Assembly (NCBI RefSeq): GCF_000383915.1 | Contig: NZ_KB912942.1 | Span: forward strand, 4,363,370 to 4,427,369 | Reading direction: 5' to 3' | Source of the DNA: Amycolatopsis benzoatilytica AK 16/65 | GTDB taxonomy: Bacteria; Actinomycetota; Actinomycetes; Mycobacteriales; Pseudonocardiaceae | DNA length: 64,000 nt | Shown: positions 33,860 to 42,615 of the stretch, in pieces | Position numbering within the stretch: position 1 is the first letter of the stretch | How the letters are laid out: every line of letters starts with the position of its first letter | Made by a program: the position numbers and the translations under genes | Notes under the pieces: generated by a model | What the model saw: the letters and a program-made list of their open reading frames with translations, nothing else | What the model was told of the DNA's origin: nothing | Database searches by the model: none

Positions 33860-35677
33860 TCAGGACAGGTGATGCACCTCCTGCAGCCCGTACACCGGCG
33901 TGTCCATGCCTTCGAAGCGCGCCTTCAGCTGCAGCGCCAGATACAGCGAGTAATGCCGCGATTGGTGCAGGTTCCCGCCGTGGAACCAGAGCCCTTCCTG
34001 CTGGGTCGGCTTCCACATGTTCCGCTGCTCGCCCTCCCACGGGCCCGGGTCCTTCGTCGTCTCCGAGCCGAGGCCCCAGCACTTGCCGACCTTGTCCGCG
34101 GTCTCCTGCCCGACCAGGTCGGCGACCCAGCCGTTCATCGAGCCGTAGCCGGTCGCGTAGACCACCACATCGGCTTCCAGCTCGGTGCCGTCGGCGAGTA
34201 CGACCGAATTCGCCGTCAGGTGGTCGACCTGGCCGTGCGCCAGCTTGATGCTGCCGTTGGCGACCAGCTCGGACGCGCCCACGTCGATGTAGTAGCCGGA
34301 GCCGCGCCGCAGGTACTTCATGAACAGGCCGGAGCCGTCGTCGCCCCAGTCGTGCTTGAACCCGGCCGCCTCCAGCCGGTCGTAGAAGTCCGCGTCGCGC
34401 TCATGGATCGCTTGGTACACCGGGATCTGGAACTCGGGCATGATCCGGTAAGGGATCGACGCGAAGATCAGATCGGCCTTCTCGGTGGTGACGCCCGCGG
34501 CCAGCGCACGCTCCGAGTACAGGTCGCCGAGGCCGAGGTCCATCAGCGAATCCGACTTGACGATGTGCGTCGACGAGCGCTGCACCATCGTCACGTCCGC
34601 ACCGTGCTCCCACAGCGCCGCGCAGATGTCGTGCGCAGAGTTGTTCGAGCCGACCACGATCGCCTTCTTGCCCGCGTACGCGTCCGGCCCGGGGTGCTGC
34701 GACGAGTGGTGCTGGTCGCCCTGGAACTCGTCCATCCCCGGGAACGACGGCAGGTTCGGCTTCCCGGACATGCCGGTCGCGAACACGACGTGCCGCGGGG
34801 TGAGGACCACCTGCTCGCCGTCGCGGTCGACGTTCACGTGCCACTGCTTCGCTTCGTCGTCCCACACCGCCGAGGTGACCGCGGACCGCGTCCAGTACGG
34901 CACCTCCATCAGGTGCGTGTACATCTCCAGCCAGTCGGCGATCTTGTCCTTCGGCGCGAAGACCGGCCAGTTCTCCGGGAACGGCAGGTAGGGCAGGTGG
35001 TCGTACCAGACCGGGTCGTGCAGGCAGAGGTTCTTGTACCGCTTGCGCCACGAGTCGCCGGGGCGATCGTTGCGCTCCACCACGAGCGCGGGCACGCCGA
35101 GCTGCCGCAGCCGCGCGCCGAGCGCGATGCCGCCCTGCCCGCCGCCGATCACGACGACGTAGGGCTGCTCGTCGTAACCGAGCTTCTCCTGCTCCTCAGC
35201 CCGCTTCTCGGCCCACGACCGGCGGCCGCGCACGACACCGTGCTCGACGCCCTTCGGCCGCCGCTCGCGCTGCGACTCCTCGAAGCCCTTCAACTCGCGC
35301 AGGCTGGTGAGCAGCGTCCAGGCACCCTCGTCCTTCAGCCGCAGGTGCCCCTTCGCACGGCCGGCAGCGGTCTCGAACTCGATCCAGGCGTCGATGACCC
35401 CGTCGGCCTCGGTGGCCGGTTCGGTGGTGCGGAACCCGCTCGGATCGGTCGTCTCCAGGCAGCCGCCGAGCAGGCCCGCGATGCCGTCCCGGCCTTCGAC
35501 GGTCTTGATGTTCCAGGTGAAGGAGACCAGGTCGCGCCAGTAGGAGTCGACCGCGAACAACGCCGCGGCGGCCTCCACGTCGCGAGCCGCCAGCGCGGCC
35601 TCGAACCGGGCCAGCCAGTCCTCGACCCGAGCCTGCGGCGACCCGGTCCGCACTGTCCGGTCGACCGTCTGTGTCAT
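33860..35677 (-). CDS. FAD/NAD(P)-dependent monooxygenase with N-terminal SnoaL-like domain
   Basis: A 605-residue flavoprotein. Residues about 17-135 look like a SnoaL/NTF2-like domain (WLARFEAALAARDVEAAAALFAVDSYWRDL). The FAD site is VVVIGGGQGGIALGARLRQLG (GGGQGG at 178-183); the NADPH site is AIVVGSNNSAHDICAAL. The C-terminal ATG motif is VVVYATGYGSMNGW. It resembles group B flavin monooxygenases. ATG 35677 begins MTQTVDRTV. It is divergent from a GAF regulator, which probably controls it. Substrate unknown. Confidence 0.82.
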   Translation of the reverse strand: MTQTVDRTVRTGSPQARVEDWLARFEAALAARDVEAAAALFAVDSYWRDLVSFTWNIKTVEGRDGIAGLLGGCLETTDPSGFRTTEPATEADGVIDAWIEFETAAGRAKGHLRLKDEGAWTLLTSLRELKGFEESQRERRPKGVEHGVVRGRRSWAEKRAEEQEKLGYDEQPYVVVIGGGQGGIALGARLRQLGVPALVVERNDRPGDSWRKRYKNLCLHDPVWYDHLPYLPFPENWPVFAPKDKIADWLEMYTHLMEVPYWTRSAVTSAVWDDEAKQWHVNVDRDGEQVVLTPRHVVFATGMSGKPNLPSFPGMDEFQGDQHHSSQHPGPDAYAGKKAIVVGSNNSAHDICAALWEHGADVTMVQRSSTHIVKSDSLMDLGLGDLYSERALAAGVTTEKADLIFASIPYRIMPEFQIPVYQAIHERDADFYDRLEAAGFKHDWGDDGSGLFMKYLRRGSGYYIDVGASELVANGSIKLAHGQVDHLTANSVVLADGTELEADVVVYATGYGSMNGWVADLVGQETADKVGKCWGLGSETTKDPGPWEGEQRNMWKPTQQEGLWFHGGNLHQSRHYSLYLALQLKARFEGMDTPVYGLQEVHHLS

Positions 35678-35737
35678 GGCTAACTCCTCAGACCTCGATG
35701 TCGGTGTAGCGCCGATCACACTCCTCTCGGCCGGTCG

Positions 35738-35751
35738 GCAACAAGGGTTGC
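35738..35751. promoter_or_regulatory. Short inverted repeat in the FMO/GAF regulator divergent promoter
   Basis: GCAAC-AAGG-GTTGC at 35738-35751 is followed by a related GCGAGTTGC. It lies in the 159-bp region between the two divergent starts. It may be the operator of the GAF/winged-helix regulator. Evidence is position and symmetry only. Confidence 0.4.
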
Positions 35752-35836
35752 AGCGAGTTGCACGCGCCCGGCGCATAGCGACGTCGACGCAGGTCACCTA
35801 TGCTGGATCGCCTACGCGACGGTGCGGAGGTGGACT

Positions 35837-36802
35837 GTGGCGGTGCACAGTGCGGTTCCACCCGGCCGCAACCTGCCCGCACACGCCCGCGACCTGGTCC
35901 GGATGCACGAGGCCGTGATCGGCGGCAGCCGCCCCGCGGTCTTGCCGCGGCCGCTCGTGTCGCGTTCCTGGTCCCGGGCGCTGAGCCTCGGCCTCACCGC
36001 CGACCGGATCAACGCCCGCGATTCGGTGCCCGGCTACGAGGTCGAGCGCCGCCGGCACGGCTCCCCGCTGCGGCACGTCATCGAAGACCTCCGCCAGATC
36101 GTCGGAGCGACCTCCGACGCGGCGCACATGCTCCTGGTGGTCACCGACGCGGACGGCATCATCCTGTGGCGCGAAGGGTCGTCCGCAATCCGGCGGAAGG
36201 CCGACACGCTGGGCTTCATCGAAGGCTCCGAATGGACCGAAGCCCGCGTCGGCACCAACGCGATCGGCACCGCGCTCGCCGAAGCCGCCCCGATCGAGCT
36301 GCTGGCGGGCGAACACTTCGAACTGGGTCAGCACCCGTGGTACTGCACCGCTTCGCCGATCCACGACCCGCGCACCGGCGAACTGCTCGGCGTCATCGAC
36401 GTCAGCGGGCCCGCGCTCACGCTGCATCCGGCGGTCGGCGCGCTGGTCGAAACCGGACGCCGGCTCGCCGAGTCCGAGCTGTGGCGCACCCACCGGCAAC
36501 GGCTGGAACGACTGCGCCAGCTGTCGGAACCAGTCCTGATGTCCGGGCCGGCCCTGGTCGTCGACGAGGACGGCTGGGTCGCGCACAGCATCGGCGTCTC
36601 CGTGGGCGAACGCATCGCCGCTCCCAGGGCCGGCCAGATCGTCGCCGTCCCCGGACTCGGCGCCTGCCTCCCCGAACCGGTCGCCGACGGCTGGCTCGTC
36701 CGCCCGGCCGGCACCGGCCGCGAGGTCCGCCTCGACCTCGACCTGACTCCCGCTCCCCTGCTCAGCTTCCAAGCCGGCGACTCCGGCTGGCGCGCCCGGT
36801 GA
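35837..36802 (+). CDS. GAF-domain transcriptional regulator, sensory part
   Basis: A 321-residue protein resembling the N-terminal half of AcoR/DhaR-type regulators: RPLVSRSWSRALSLGLTADRI at the front, then a GAF domain (LLVVTDADGIILWREGSSAI, GFIEGSEWTEARVGTNAIGTALAE, ELLGVIDVSGPAL). It lacks the sigma-54 activation domain. GTG 35837 has GGAGG at 6 bases, better than GTG 35822. It ends in TGA 36800-36802 overlapping the next GTG (GTGA), in a different frame. In actinobacterial relatives, as I recall them, the GAF part and the following winged-helix part are one protein. Confidence 0.75.
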   Translation: MAVHSAVPPGRNLPAHARDLVRMHEAVIGGSRPAVLPRPLVSRSWSRALSLGLTADRINARDSVPGYEVERRRHGSPLRHVIEDLRQIVGATSDAAHMLLVVTDADGIILWREGSSAIRRKADTLGFIEGSEWTEARVGTNAIGTALAEAAPIELLAGEHFELGQHPWYCTASPIHDPRTGELLGVIDVSGPALTLHPAVGALVETGRRLAESELWRTHRQRLERLRQLSEPVLMSGPALVVDEDGWVAHSIGVSVGERIAAPRAGQIVAVPGLGACLPEPVADGWLVRPAGTGREVRLDLDLTPAPLLSFQAGDSGWRAR

Positions 36803-37020
36803 CCAAACGCCACGCCGAAATCCTGGTCCGGCTCCAGAAGGCCGGCCGCGAAGGACTGTCCGCCGTCGCGCTCAGCGAAGCCCTCTACGGAGACGCCGAA
36901 CACCTGGTCACCGTGCGTGCCGAAGTGTCCCGCCTGCGCCGGCTCCTCGGCGCGATCGTCGACACCCGCCCGTACCGGCTCGCCGAAGGCGTCCGGATGA
37001 CCGTGCGCGCCGGACAGTAA
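36799..37020 (+). CDS. Winged-helix DNA-binding partner (separate frame) of the GAF regulator
   Basis: A 73-residue protein: TKRHAEILVRLQKAGREGLS, then LSEALYGDAEHLVTVRAEVSRLRRLLG and TRPYRLAEGV. This looks like the C-terminal winged-helix of GAF/HTH regulators. It starts at GTG 36799, overlapping the stop of the GAF gene by 4 bases in the -1 frame. It is either a naturally split regulator with coupled translation or one protein broken by a 1-base frameshift. The codon use is normal and the frame is open, so the DNA-binding part is intact. Confidence 0.65.
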   Translation: MTKRHAEILVRLQKAGREGLSAVALSEALYGDAEHLVTVRAEVSRLRRLLGAIVDTRPYRLAEGVRMTVRAGQ

Positions 37021-37105
37021 CCAGGCGTTACGGCGCAACGCGGGGGGTGCTGCACGACGCCTCGCAGGCATCCGCTAATGTTGACCACACGTTGCACGGC
37101 AGCAC

Positions 37106-37177
37106 GCGCGATTAGCTCAGCGGGAGAGCGCTTCCCTGACACGGAAGAGGTCACTGGTTCAATCCCAGTATCGCGCA
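37106..37177 (+). tRNA. tRNA-Val (anticodon GAC)
   Basis: A 72-base cloverleaf. Acceptor arms GCGCGAT and ATCGCGC pair, with discriminator A. The anticodon stem CTTCC/GGAAG encloses loop CTGACAC, giving anticodon GAC. The T loop is GGTTCAATCC. CCA is not encoded. Confidence 0.95.
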
Positions 37178-37212
37178 CTCCAGTCCACCCCAAGACTGGT
37201 GCGTTGCACAAC

Positions 37213-37284
37213 GGGCGATTAGCTCAGGGGGAGAGCGCTTCGTTCACACCGAAGAGGTCACTGGTTCGATCCCAGTATCGCCCA
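37213..37284 (+). tRNA. tRNA-Val (anticodon CAC)
   Basis: A 72-base cloverleaf 35 bp after the first. Acceptor arms GGGCGAT and ATCGCCC pair, with discriminator A. The anticodon stem CTTCG/CGAAG encloses loop TTCACAC, giving anticodon CAC. The T loop is GGTTCGATCC. The two tRNAs are near-identical outside the anticodon arm and acceptor, so they arose by duplication. Confidence 0.95.
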
Positions 37285-37361
37285 CTCGATTCTCGAGGCG
37301 AGTCGGCTTGCGGAACACGCAGGCTGGCTCGCCTCGAGGCGTTTCTGGGGTTGCTGTGGAG

Positions 37362-37416
37362 GTCCGTGAAGGGCCCCTTGAGGGAATTAGATTCCCTCAA
37401 GGGGCCCTTCACGGAC
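37362..37416. repeat. 55-bp dispersed palindrome, copy 4
   Basis: Starts GTCCGTGAAGGGCCCCTTGA and ends GGGGCCCTTCACGGAC, with inner arms GAGGGAATTAGATTCCCTC. This is the most perfect copy: the 26-base arms are complementary apart from the few central bases. It lies between the tRNA-Val pair and the 3' end of the convergent immunity gene. Confidence 0.93.
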
Positions 37417-37454
37417 GTCGAAGACGCGCGGGCCGAGGCCGCGCTGCGCGCGCG

Positions 37455-38009
37455 TCAGCGGAGCGTTTTGGCGCGGTTGACGGCTGTGTTCCGGGTTTTC
37501 TTGGTGCGGGCGTGAGCGGCCAGGAGGGCCAGGACCGGGAGCGAGTCGGACAGGTCCGCCAGGCGGCGTTGCATCCAGTCGCTGACGGCGGCCAGTTCAT
37601 CCGACGTCGGGACGTCGCCGGTTTCGGTTGCCAGCCACAGGGTCCAGTCCCGGACGCGTTGGCGGAGGAACTCCCGGTCCTTTTCCGAAGACAGGCGGTC
37701 GGTTTCGGGCAGGATCGACGCGGCCCAGGCGGAGAAGGCGGCGCCGTCCGGCATCGCGCCGGCGACTTGGTCGACCAGTTCCACCGCCGCGGTTTTCGCG
37801 GTCAGCGGTTCCGGGTCGCGGACCAGGACCGCGGCCAGCGCACGGTCCGCGGTCCGGTCGCCGGATCGGGCCGCGGCTTCGACGACGCGGCGGTAGGCGG
37901 CGGAGCGCAGGTGCTCGTCCGCCGCCGTCGCGGCCGGGTCCAGGTCGACCAGGCCGGCCCGCTCGAACAAAGCGGCCAGATCGGCTTCCAGCGTCGTCAC
38001 TTCGTGCAC
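37455..38009 (-). CDS. Putative immunity protein for the RHS toxin
   Basis: A 184-residue, mostly alpha-helical soluble protein with no named domain. Repeated helical segments such as AAYRRVVEAAARSGDRTADRALAAV suggest a HEAT- or TPR-like array. Its start overlaps the end of the RHS gene by 13 bases in another frame, in the position where immunity genes of polymorphic toxins lie. The basic tail (RTKKTRNTAVNRAKTLR) might bind nucleic acid or the toxin. Assignment as immunity protein is from position only. Confidence 0.6.
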   Translation of the reverse strand: MHEVTTLEADLAALFERAGLVDLDPAATAADEHLRSAAYRRVVEAAARSGDRTADRALAAVLVRDPEPLTAKTAAVELVDQVAGAMPDGAAFSAWAASILPETDRLSSEKDREFLRQRVRDWTLWLATETGDVPTSDELAAVSDWMQRRLADLSDSLPVLALLAAHARTKKTRNTAVNRAKTLR

Positions 38010-41000
38010 CCTTTAGCGGCCTTCTTGCGCTCTTCCTCGGCCCGCTGCTCCGCCTGATTCCGTTTGCCGAGCTTGCGGACCGCCTTCCGGATCTCCTTCT
38101 TGTACTCTGCCACCACCGCGCGCTGCTTGCCGGAAAGCTCCGGCTGGTTGTCCAGCGGATGCCCGTTCGGCCCGATCCGCACCTCCCGGCCCCCGCCGCC
38201 GGTGACGTGCGCGTGCGCCGGCTTGTCCACGTCGTACTCGTGCACCACGATGTGCACGCCGTTCTTGCCCACGTCCAGCAAGGACAACCCGACCGGGTCC
38301 AGCCAGGTCAGCGGGTTGGGCACGTAGCTGTGCGGCCAGTACCCACCGGCCAGCCCCACCGGGTCCGCGCTGAAATACCGCGCGGTTTCCGGGTCGTAGT
38401 AGCGGAAGTAGTTGTAGTTGAGGCCGGATTCCGGGTCGGCGTACTGGCCGGGGAACCGCAGCGGCGTCCCCGCCGTGCCGCCGTGCGCGATCGGCTTGCC
38501 CCAGACCGTGTTCTGCCCGTACCAGGCCACGCCGCCGTGCTCGTCCAGCAGCTCAGTCGGCGCCCCGACCAGGTCGGTGACGATCGCATAGAACCGTTCG
38601 TCGGCGCCGCGCCGCTCCGTCTGCACCAACGGCCGGTGCGACGACGGGTCGTAGTCCCAGGTCGTCGCATGCCCGGCGGACTCCTGCTCGGCCAGCGTCG
38701 TGCCGTCCCAGACGAAGTCGACCCGTTCGAGCACTTGGCCGTCGACGTGCCGTTCCTTCGCGATCCGCCTGCCGAGCGCGTCGTACCGATAGTGCCAGTG
38801 CGCGTTGTCCGGAGTGATCAGGCCGGCCAGCTGGTCGTCGGCGTTCCAGTCGTACTGCCAGACCTCGGTGCCCCGCTGCTTGCGCACGACCCGGCCCTGT
38901 GCGTCGTACTGATAGTGCAGCGCGCCCGCATCGTGCAGCAAAGTCCCGGTGCTGCGCCAAGACTCGCCGCCTTCGCCGGCCAGGTTGCCCGCCGCGTCGT
39001 ACTGGTACTGCTCGGACCAGCGTTGGCCGCGCACCCGCAGGACCCGGCCGAATCCGTCGAGATCGAACTCGCGCGAGCCATGGATCTGATCGGTCGTCGC
39101 GAGGACGCTGCCGTCCGGCCGGTACCGGAACGCGCGGCGCTGCACCGGGTCGGCTCCCCCGCCGAGCACCGTCTGCCCGACCAGCCGGTCGGACGGATCC
39201 CAGGACTGGGCCAGCCGCACTCCGGACGGGGTTGTCCGGACCGTTTCCCGGCCTGCCGCGTCATACGCGAAGGTGAGCGCGCGGCTCCCGTTGCGCAGCA
39301 TGACTGGCGAACCGGCCGCGTCGAACTCCCAGGTCGTCACAGCTCCGCTCGGCGTGCGCCGGCGGACGCACCGGCCGAGCGCGTCGAACTCCGACTCGAC
39401 GGTCCGGCCGTTCACCGTTTCGGACCGCACCCGGCCGAGCGCGTCCCGGGTCAGCTCGACGACCGCGTCGCGGTTCGCCGCGGACACCAGCCGGCCGGCC
39501 CGGTCGTAGGCGAAGCGCTGGGTGTCCGTCGAGGACGCCGCGGTCACGATGTTGCCGCGGGCGTCGCGTTCGTAGACGATGCTCTGCCCGGCCCCGTTGG
39601 TCTTTCCGACGAGCTGGCCCGCCGCATCCCGGGCGTAGACGGTGACCCGGCCGTTGAAATCCGTTTCCCGGGCGAGGAAACCGGCGGCGTCGTACTCGTA
39701 ACGCCAGACCGCGCCTTGCGAGTTCGTGACCGTGGTCAGGTTCAGCTCGGTGTCGTAGCCGAACTCGATCCGGCTGCCGTCCGCGCCGACCTGCGCGACC
39801 GGCAAGTCGAAATGCGTCGTGGCGACCGAAAGCGACGGGCCGCCGCCCACGGAGTACTCGGCGAAGTTGCCCTCCGGGTCGTGCCGCCACCGCTCGACCG
39901 TCCCGTCCGCCCGGGTCCGCGACAACGGCTTGCCCTCCACCGTCCACTGTGTCCGGACGGTGTTGCCCAGCGGATCGGTCTCCGCGACGATCCGGCCGAA
40001 CTCGTCGCGGGCGATCCGGGTGACCCGGCCGAGCGGATCGGTCAGCGCGACCGGCAGGCCGCGGCTGTCCGTTTCGATCCGGCGGACGTTGCCCAGCGCG
40101 TCGGTCTCGGCACGCAGCTGGCCGAACTCGCCGTACTCGTACCGGGTGACCGCGCCCGCCGGGTCCGTCTCTTCGACGAGGTTGCCGTGTTCGTCGCGCC
40201 GGTAAGTCCACTGTGCACCGTCCGCGTCGACCACCGCGACCGGCAGCCCGTACTCGTCCTGGACCGTGCTGGCGACGCTGCCGTCCGGGTAGCCGGTCCG
40301 GACCGGTTCGTCGGTCCGGTCGTACTCGTAGCGCGTGGTGCGGCCCAGCGGATCGGTTTCGGCGAGAACCCGGCCGAACCGGTCGCGCTCGAACGCGGTG
40401 GCCGCGCCGAGCGGATCGGTCTGGCGCACCAGTTGCCAGTCCTCGTCGAACTGGAAAACGCTGACCCCGCCGAGGGAATTGCGGTACGTGGTGACCCGGT
40501 TCCGCTCGTCGTAGCTGATCGTGCAAGCGAGTGCGCCGCCGCTGCCGTCGGTCCGCACCACCTGGCCTTCGGCGTTGTAGTGGTAGGTGTACCAATGCCC
40601 GTTGCGGTCGGTCCAGGTGGTGACCCGGCCATCGCGGTCGTAGTCGAACCGCATCGCGCGTCCGGACGAGTTGCCGACCGCGACCAGCCGGTCCGCTTCG
40701 TCGTACTGATAGCTGGCCAGCGGAATGCCGGCGCCGGCCGTGCGGGCCAGCCGCAGTTCCACCACGCGCCCGGCGACCGTCTCGACCTCGACGCGATAGC
40801 CGCCGGAGTGCTCGATCGCGGTCGGGAACCCGGCCTCGTCGCGGGAGAAGGAAATGACATTGCCGTTGCGGTCGGCGATCGCGGACAGCAGCACCCGCGT
40901 GACGGCGCCGTTTTCGGTGACCGCCCGGAAGTGCCGGACCTGCCCGTCGGCCGGGCTGGTCACGGTGTACTCGGTCGCGGAAACCGCGCGCAGCGGCCAG

Positions 41001-42274
41001 CGCGCACCGTGCGACGGGGCGACCGGCGTGCCGTCGAGCGCGGGCAGCGGATAGGTGAGCGTGATCCCGTCCTCGCCGACGTAGCAGACGCCTTCGGCGT
41101 CGACCTCGACTCGCTGGTCCATTGTGGACGCCCAGGACTCGCCGAACGACCGGCCGAGACGGTACGTCGACACGTGTGTCCGGCGCAGCACCAGCGGCAG
41201 CAGGCCGGGCAGTTCGACGTCCGTCTGCGACATCAGCATTTCGCCGGTGGCCAGGTCGACCGGGTCGCCGCCGGTGCACTTCTTTTCGTTCGGCCGCCCG
41301 TCCTTCGCCGGGTCGGTGTTCTCGCGCGCGGTGCCCTTGCCCGGTTTCCCGGTCGAGTCGCCCGGCTTGCCGGGGTGGCCCGGATCCGCGCTGCTGGGCG
41401 CGGTCCCGTCGTCCGGCGGATGCGATCCGTCGCCGCCGCGATGCGGTTCGCCGGACGCTTTCGAGGAGTGCGGCTCGTCGGCCGAGGAGATGTGCGTCCC
41501 GTCGCCGGCTTCGCCCGGCCGCCCGTGCAGATCCGACAGCACCTTTTTGATCGACCCGAAGATCTCTTCGAGCTTCGACATCATCGGCCGCAGCTTCTCG
41601 ACCGAGTTGATCAGCTTCTTGATCAGCGCGCCGATCTTCTCGATCCACGCCGAGACCTGCTCGACCACCTGCGCCACCACGACCGGCGTGCCGAGCCCGA
41701 GCGAGAAGACCTCCTCCAGCGCGTCCTGGATGAAGTCGCCGACCGCCTGGGTGATCATGTCGCGGACCAGGCAGCGGACCGCCGCGGTGACCACGCCGAC
41801 GATCTCCACGACCGTGCCGATAGTGTTCGCGCAGGTCGCGGCCGCGGTGATGTGGTCGATCTTCTTCTTCAGGTTGTCCCGGTAGGCGTCCGCGCCGCCG
41901 CCCCGCCAGTTCGCGGTGTCCTTCTGCACGGTCGCGGCGAGGTCCTTGGCCGCCTGCTGGGTCGCGGTGCCGACGTTTTTCCAGGTCTGCGCGTACGCCG
42001 CGATCTGGTCGCCGTCGCCGGCCAGCTGGTTCAGCGCGTCCTGCAGCGGCTTGACGTGCTCGATCAGCCAGTTCAGCCCGTACGAGATCAGCGTGCCGAC
42101 CGGATTCATCGCGACAGTCAGCATGTCCAGGCCGGTGCCGAGGGCGGCGATTCCGCCCTCGATCCACGAACCCGACTGCACGCCGTCGTACACGCCCGCG
42201 GCATCGTCCAGAACACTGATCCCGGAGTGCCAGGTCGTCGAATCCTGCCGCTGCGCCACCAGCGGATTGCTCAT
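37997..42274 (-). CDS. RHS/YD-repeat polymorphic toxin with ESX-like N-terminus
   Basis: A 1425-residue secreted-toxin architecture. Residues about 1-250 are helical with a WRG motif at 123-125, like WXG100-type type VII substrates. A Gly/Pro/Ser-rich linker (250-330) leads to a DUF6531-like start (CTGGDPVDLATGEMLMS, near 333-349). Many YD repeats (for example YEYDRTDEPVRTGYPDG) run to about 1250. The RHS core closes with YFSADPVGLAGG and LTWLDPVGL. The last 95 residues (1331-1425) are the variable tip: VVHEYDVDKPAHAHV and RIGPNGHPL, then a Lys/Arg/Glu-rich tail. Its His cluster may be catalytic; activity unknown. An immunity candidate overlaps its 3' end. Confidence 0.85.
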   Translation of the reverse strand: MSNPLVAQRQDSTTWHSGISVLDDAAGVYDGVQSGSWIEGGIAALGTGLDMLTVAMNPVGTLISYGLNWLIEHVKPLQDALNQLAGDGDQIAAYAQTWKNVGTATQQAAKDLAATVQKDTANWRGGGADAYRDNLKKKIDHITAAATCANTIGTVVEIVGVVTAAVRCLVRDMITQAVGDFIQDALEEVFSLGLGTPVVVAQVVEQVSAWIEKIGALIKKLINSVEKLRPMMSKLEEIFGSIKKVLSDLHGRPGEAGDGTHISSADEPHSSKASGEPHRGGDGSHPPDDGTAPSSADPGHPGKPGDSTGKPGKGTARENTDPAKDGRPNEKKCTGGDPVDLATGEMLMSQTDVELPGLLPLVLRRTHVSTYRLGRSFGESWASTMDQRVEVDAEGVCYVGEDGITLTYPLPALDGTPVAPSHGARWPLRAVSATEYTVTSPADGQVRHFRAVTENGAVTRVLLSAIADRNGNVISFSRDEAGFPTAIEHSGGYRVEVETVAGRVVELRLARTAGAGIPLASYQYDEADRLVAVGNSSGRAMRFDYDRDGRVTTWTDRNGHWYTYHYNAEGQVVRTDGSGGALACTISYDERNRVTTYRNSLGGVSVFQFDEDWQLVRQTDPLGAATAFERDRFGRVLAETDPLGRTTRYEYDRTDEPVRTGYPDGSVASTVQDEYGLPVAVVDADGAQWTYRRDEHGNLVEETDPAGAVTRYEYGEFGQLRAETDALGNVRRIETDSRGLPVALTDPLGRVTRIARDEFGRIVAETDPLGNTVRTQWTVEGKPLSRTRADGTVERWRHDPEGNFAEYSVGGGPSLSVATTHFDLPVAQVGADGSRIEFGYDTELNLTTVTNSQGAVWRYEYDAAGFLARETDFNGRVTVYARDAAGQLVGKTNGAGQSIVYERDARGNIVTAASSTDTQRFAYDRAGRLVSAANRDAVVELTRDALGRVRSETVNGRTVESEFDALGRCVRRRTPSGAVTTWEFDAAGSPVMLRNGSRALTFAYDAAGRETVRTTPSGVRLAQSWDPSDRLVGQTVLGGGADPVQRRAFRYRPDGSVLATTDQIHGSREFDLDGFGRVLRVRGQRWSEQYQYDAAGNLAGEGGESWRSTGTLLHDAGALHYQYDAQGRVVRKQRGTEVWQYDWNADDQLAGLITPDNAHWHYRYDALGRRIAKERHVDGQVLERVDFVWDGTTLAEQESAGHATTWDYDPSSHRPLVQTERRGADERFYAIVTDLVGAPTELLDEHGGVAWYGQNTVWGKPIAHGGTAGTPLRFPGQYADPESGLNYNYFRYYDPETARYFSADPVGLAGGYWPHSYVPNPLTWLDPVGLSLLDVGKNGVHIVVHEYDVDKPAHAHVTGGGGREVRIGPNGHPLDNQPELSGKQRAVVAEYKKEIRKAVRKLGKRNQAEQRAEEERKKAAKGCTK

Positions 42275-42615
42275 GGAAGCTTCTTCCCCAGATTGTCGAT
42301 GGCCTGCTTGTGGTTCTGCTCGGCCGTCTGATAAGTCGTGACCGCCAACTTGACGGCATCGGACACCGTGCCCATCGCCTCGGCCGCCAGGCCGAGGGTG
42401 GCCAGCCCGGGCGCGCTGACGCCGAGCACGATCGGCACGAACAGCGGGCCGCAGATCATCCCGTACGCCTGCACGCCCATGGTCACCTGCTCCGCCGCCG
42501 ACAACGCCTGCCCCAGCGTCTTCCCGACCTGTTCGACCGCCTTCGCGTGGGTGGCCAGTTCGTCCGGCCGGACTTCGTAACCGCCGTCGCCTGCCATGGC
42601 TCCTCCCGCACTCAT
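42271..42615 (-). CDS. ESX-like small helical protein preceding the RHS toxin
   Basis: A 114-residue protein. VRPDELATHAKAVEQVGKTLGQALSAAEQV is a long amphipathic helix typical of ESX-1 EspA/EspC-type or WXG100-like partners; a hydrophobic Gly/Pro-rich middle (GPLFVPIVLGVSAPGLATLG) separates a second helix. It overlaps both the upstream YbaB stop (ATGA) and the downstream RHS start (ATGA), so the three are translated together; this supports ATG 42615 over ATG 42597. It may be the secretion partner or chaperone of the RHS N-terminus. Confidence 0.75.
   Translation of the reverse strand: MSAGGAMAGDGGYEVRPDELATHAKAVEQVGKTLGQALSAAEQVTMGVQAYGMICGPLFVPIVLGVSAPGLATLGLAAEAMGTVSDAVKLAVTTYQTAEQNHKQAIDNLGKKLP

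Noticed and set aside
37628..42331. 1567-codon open frame antisense to the RHS toxin
   Set aside because: It mirrors the RHS gene in very high-GC DNA and its translation is low-complexity Arg/Pro/Val/Leu-rich with no domain; the opposite strand has clear YD repeats.
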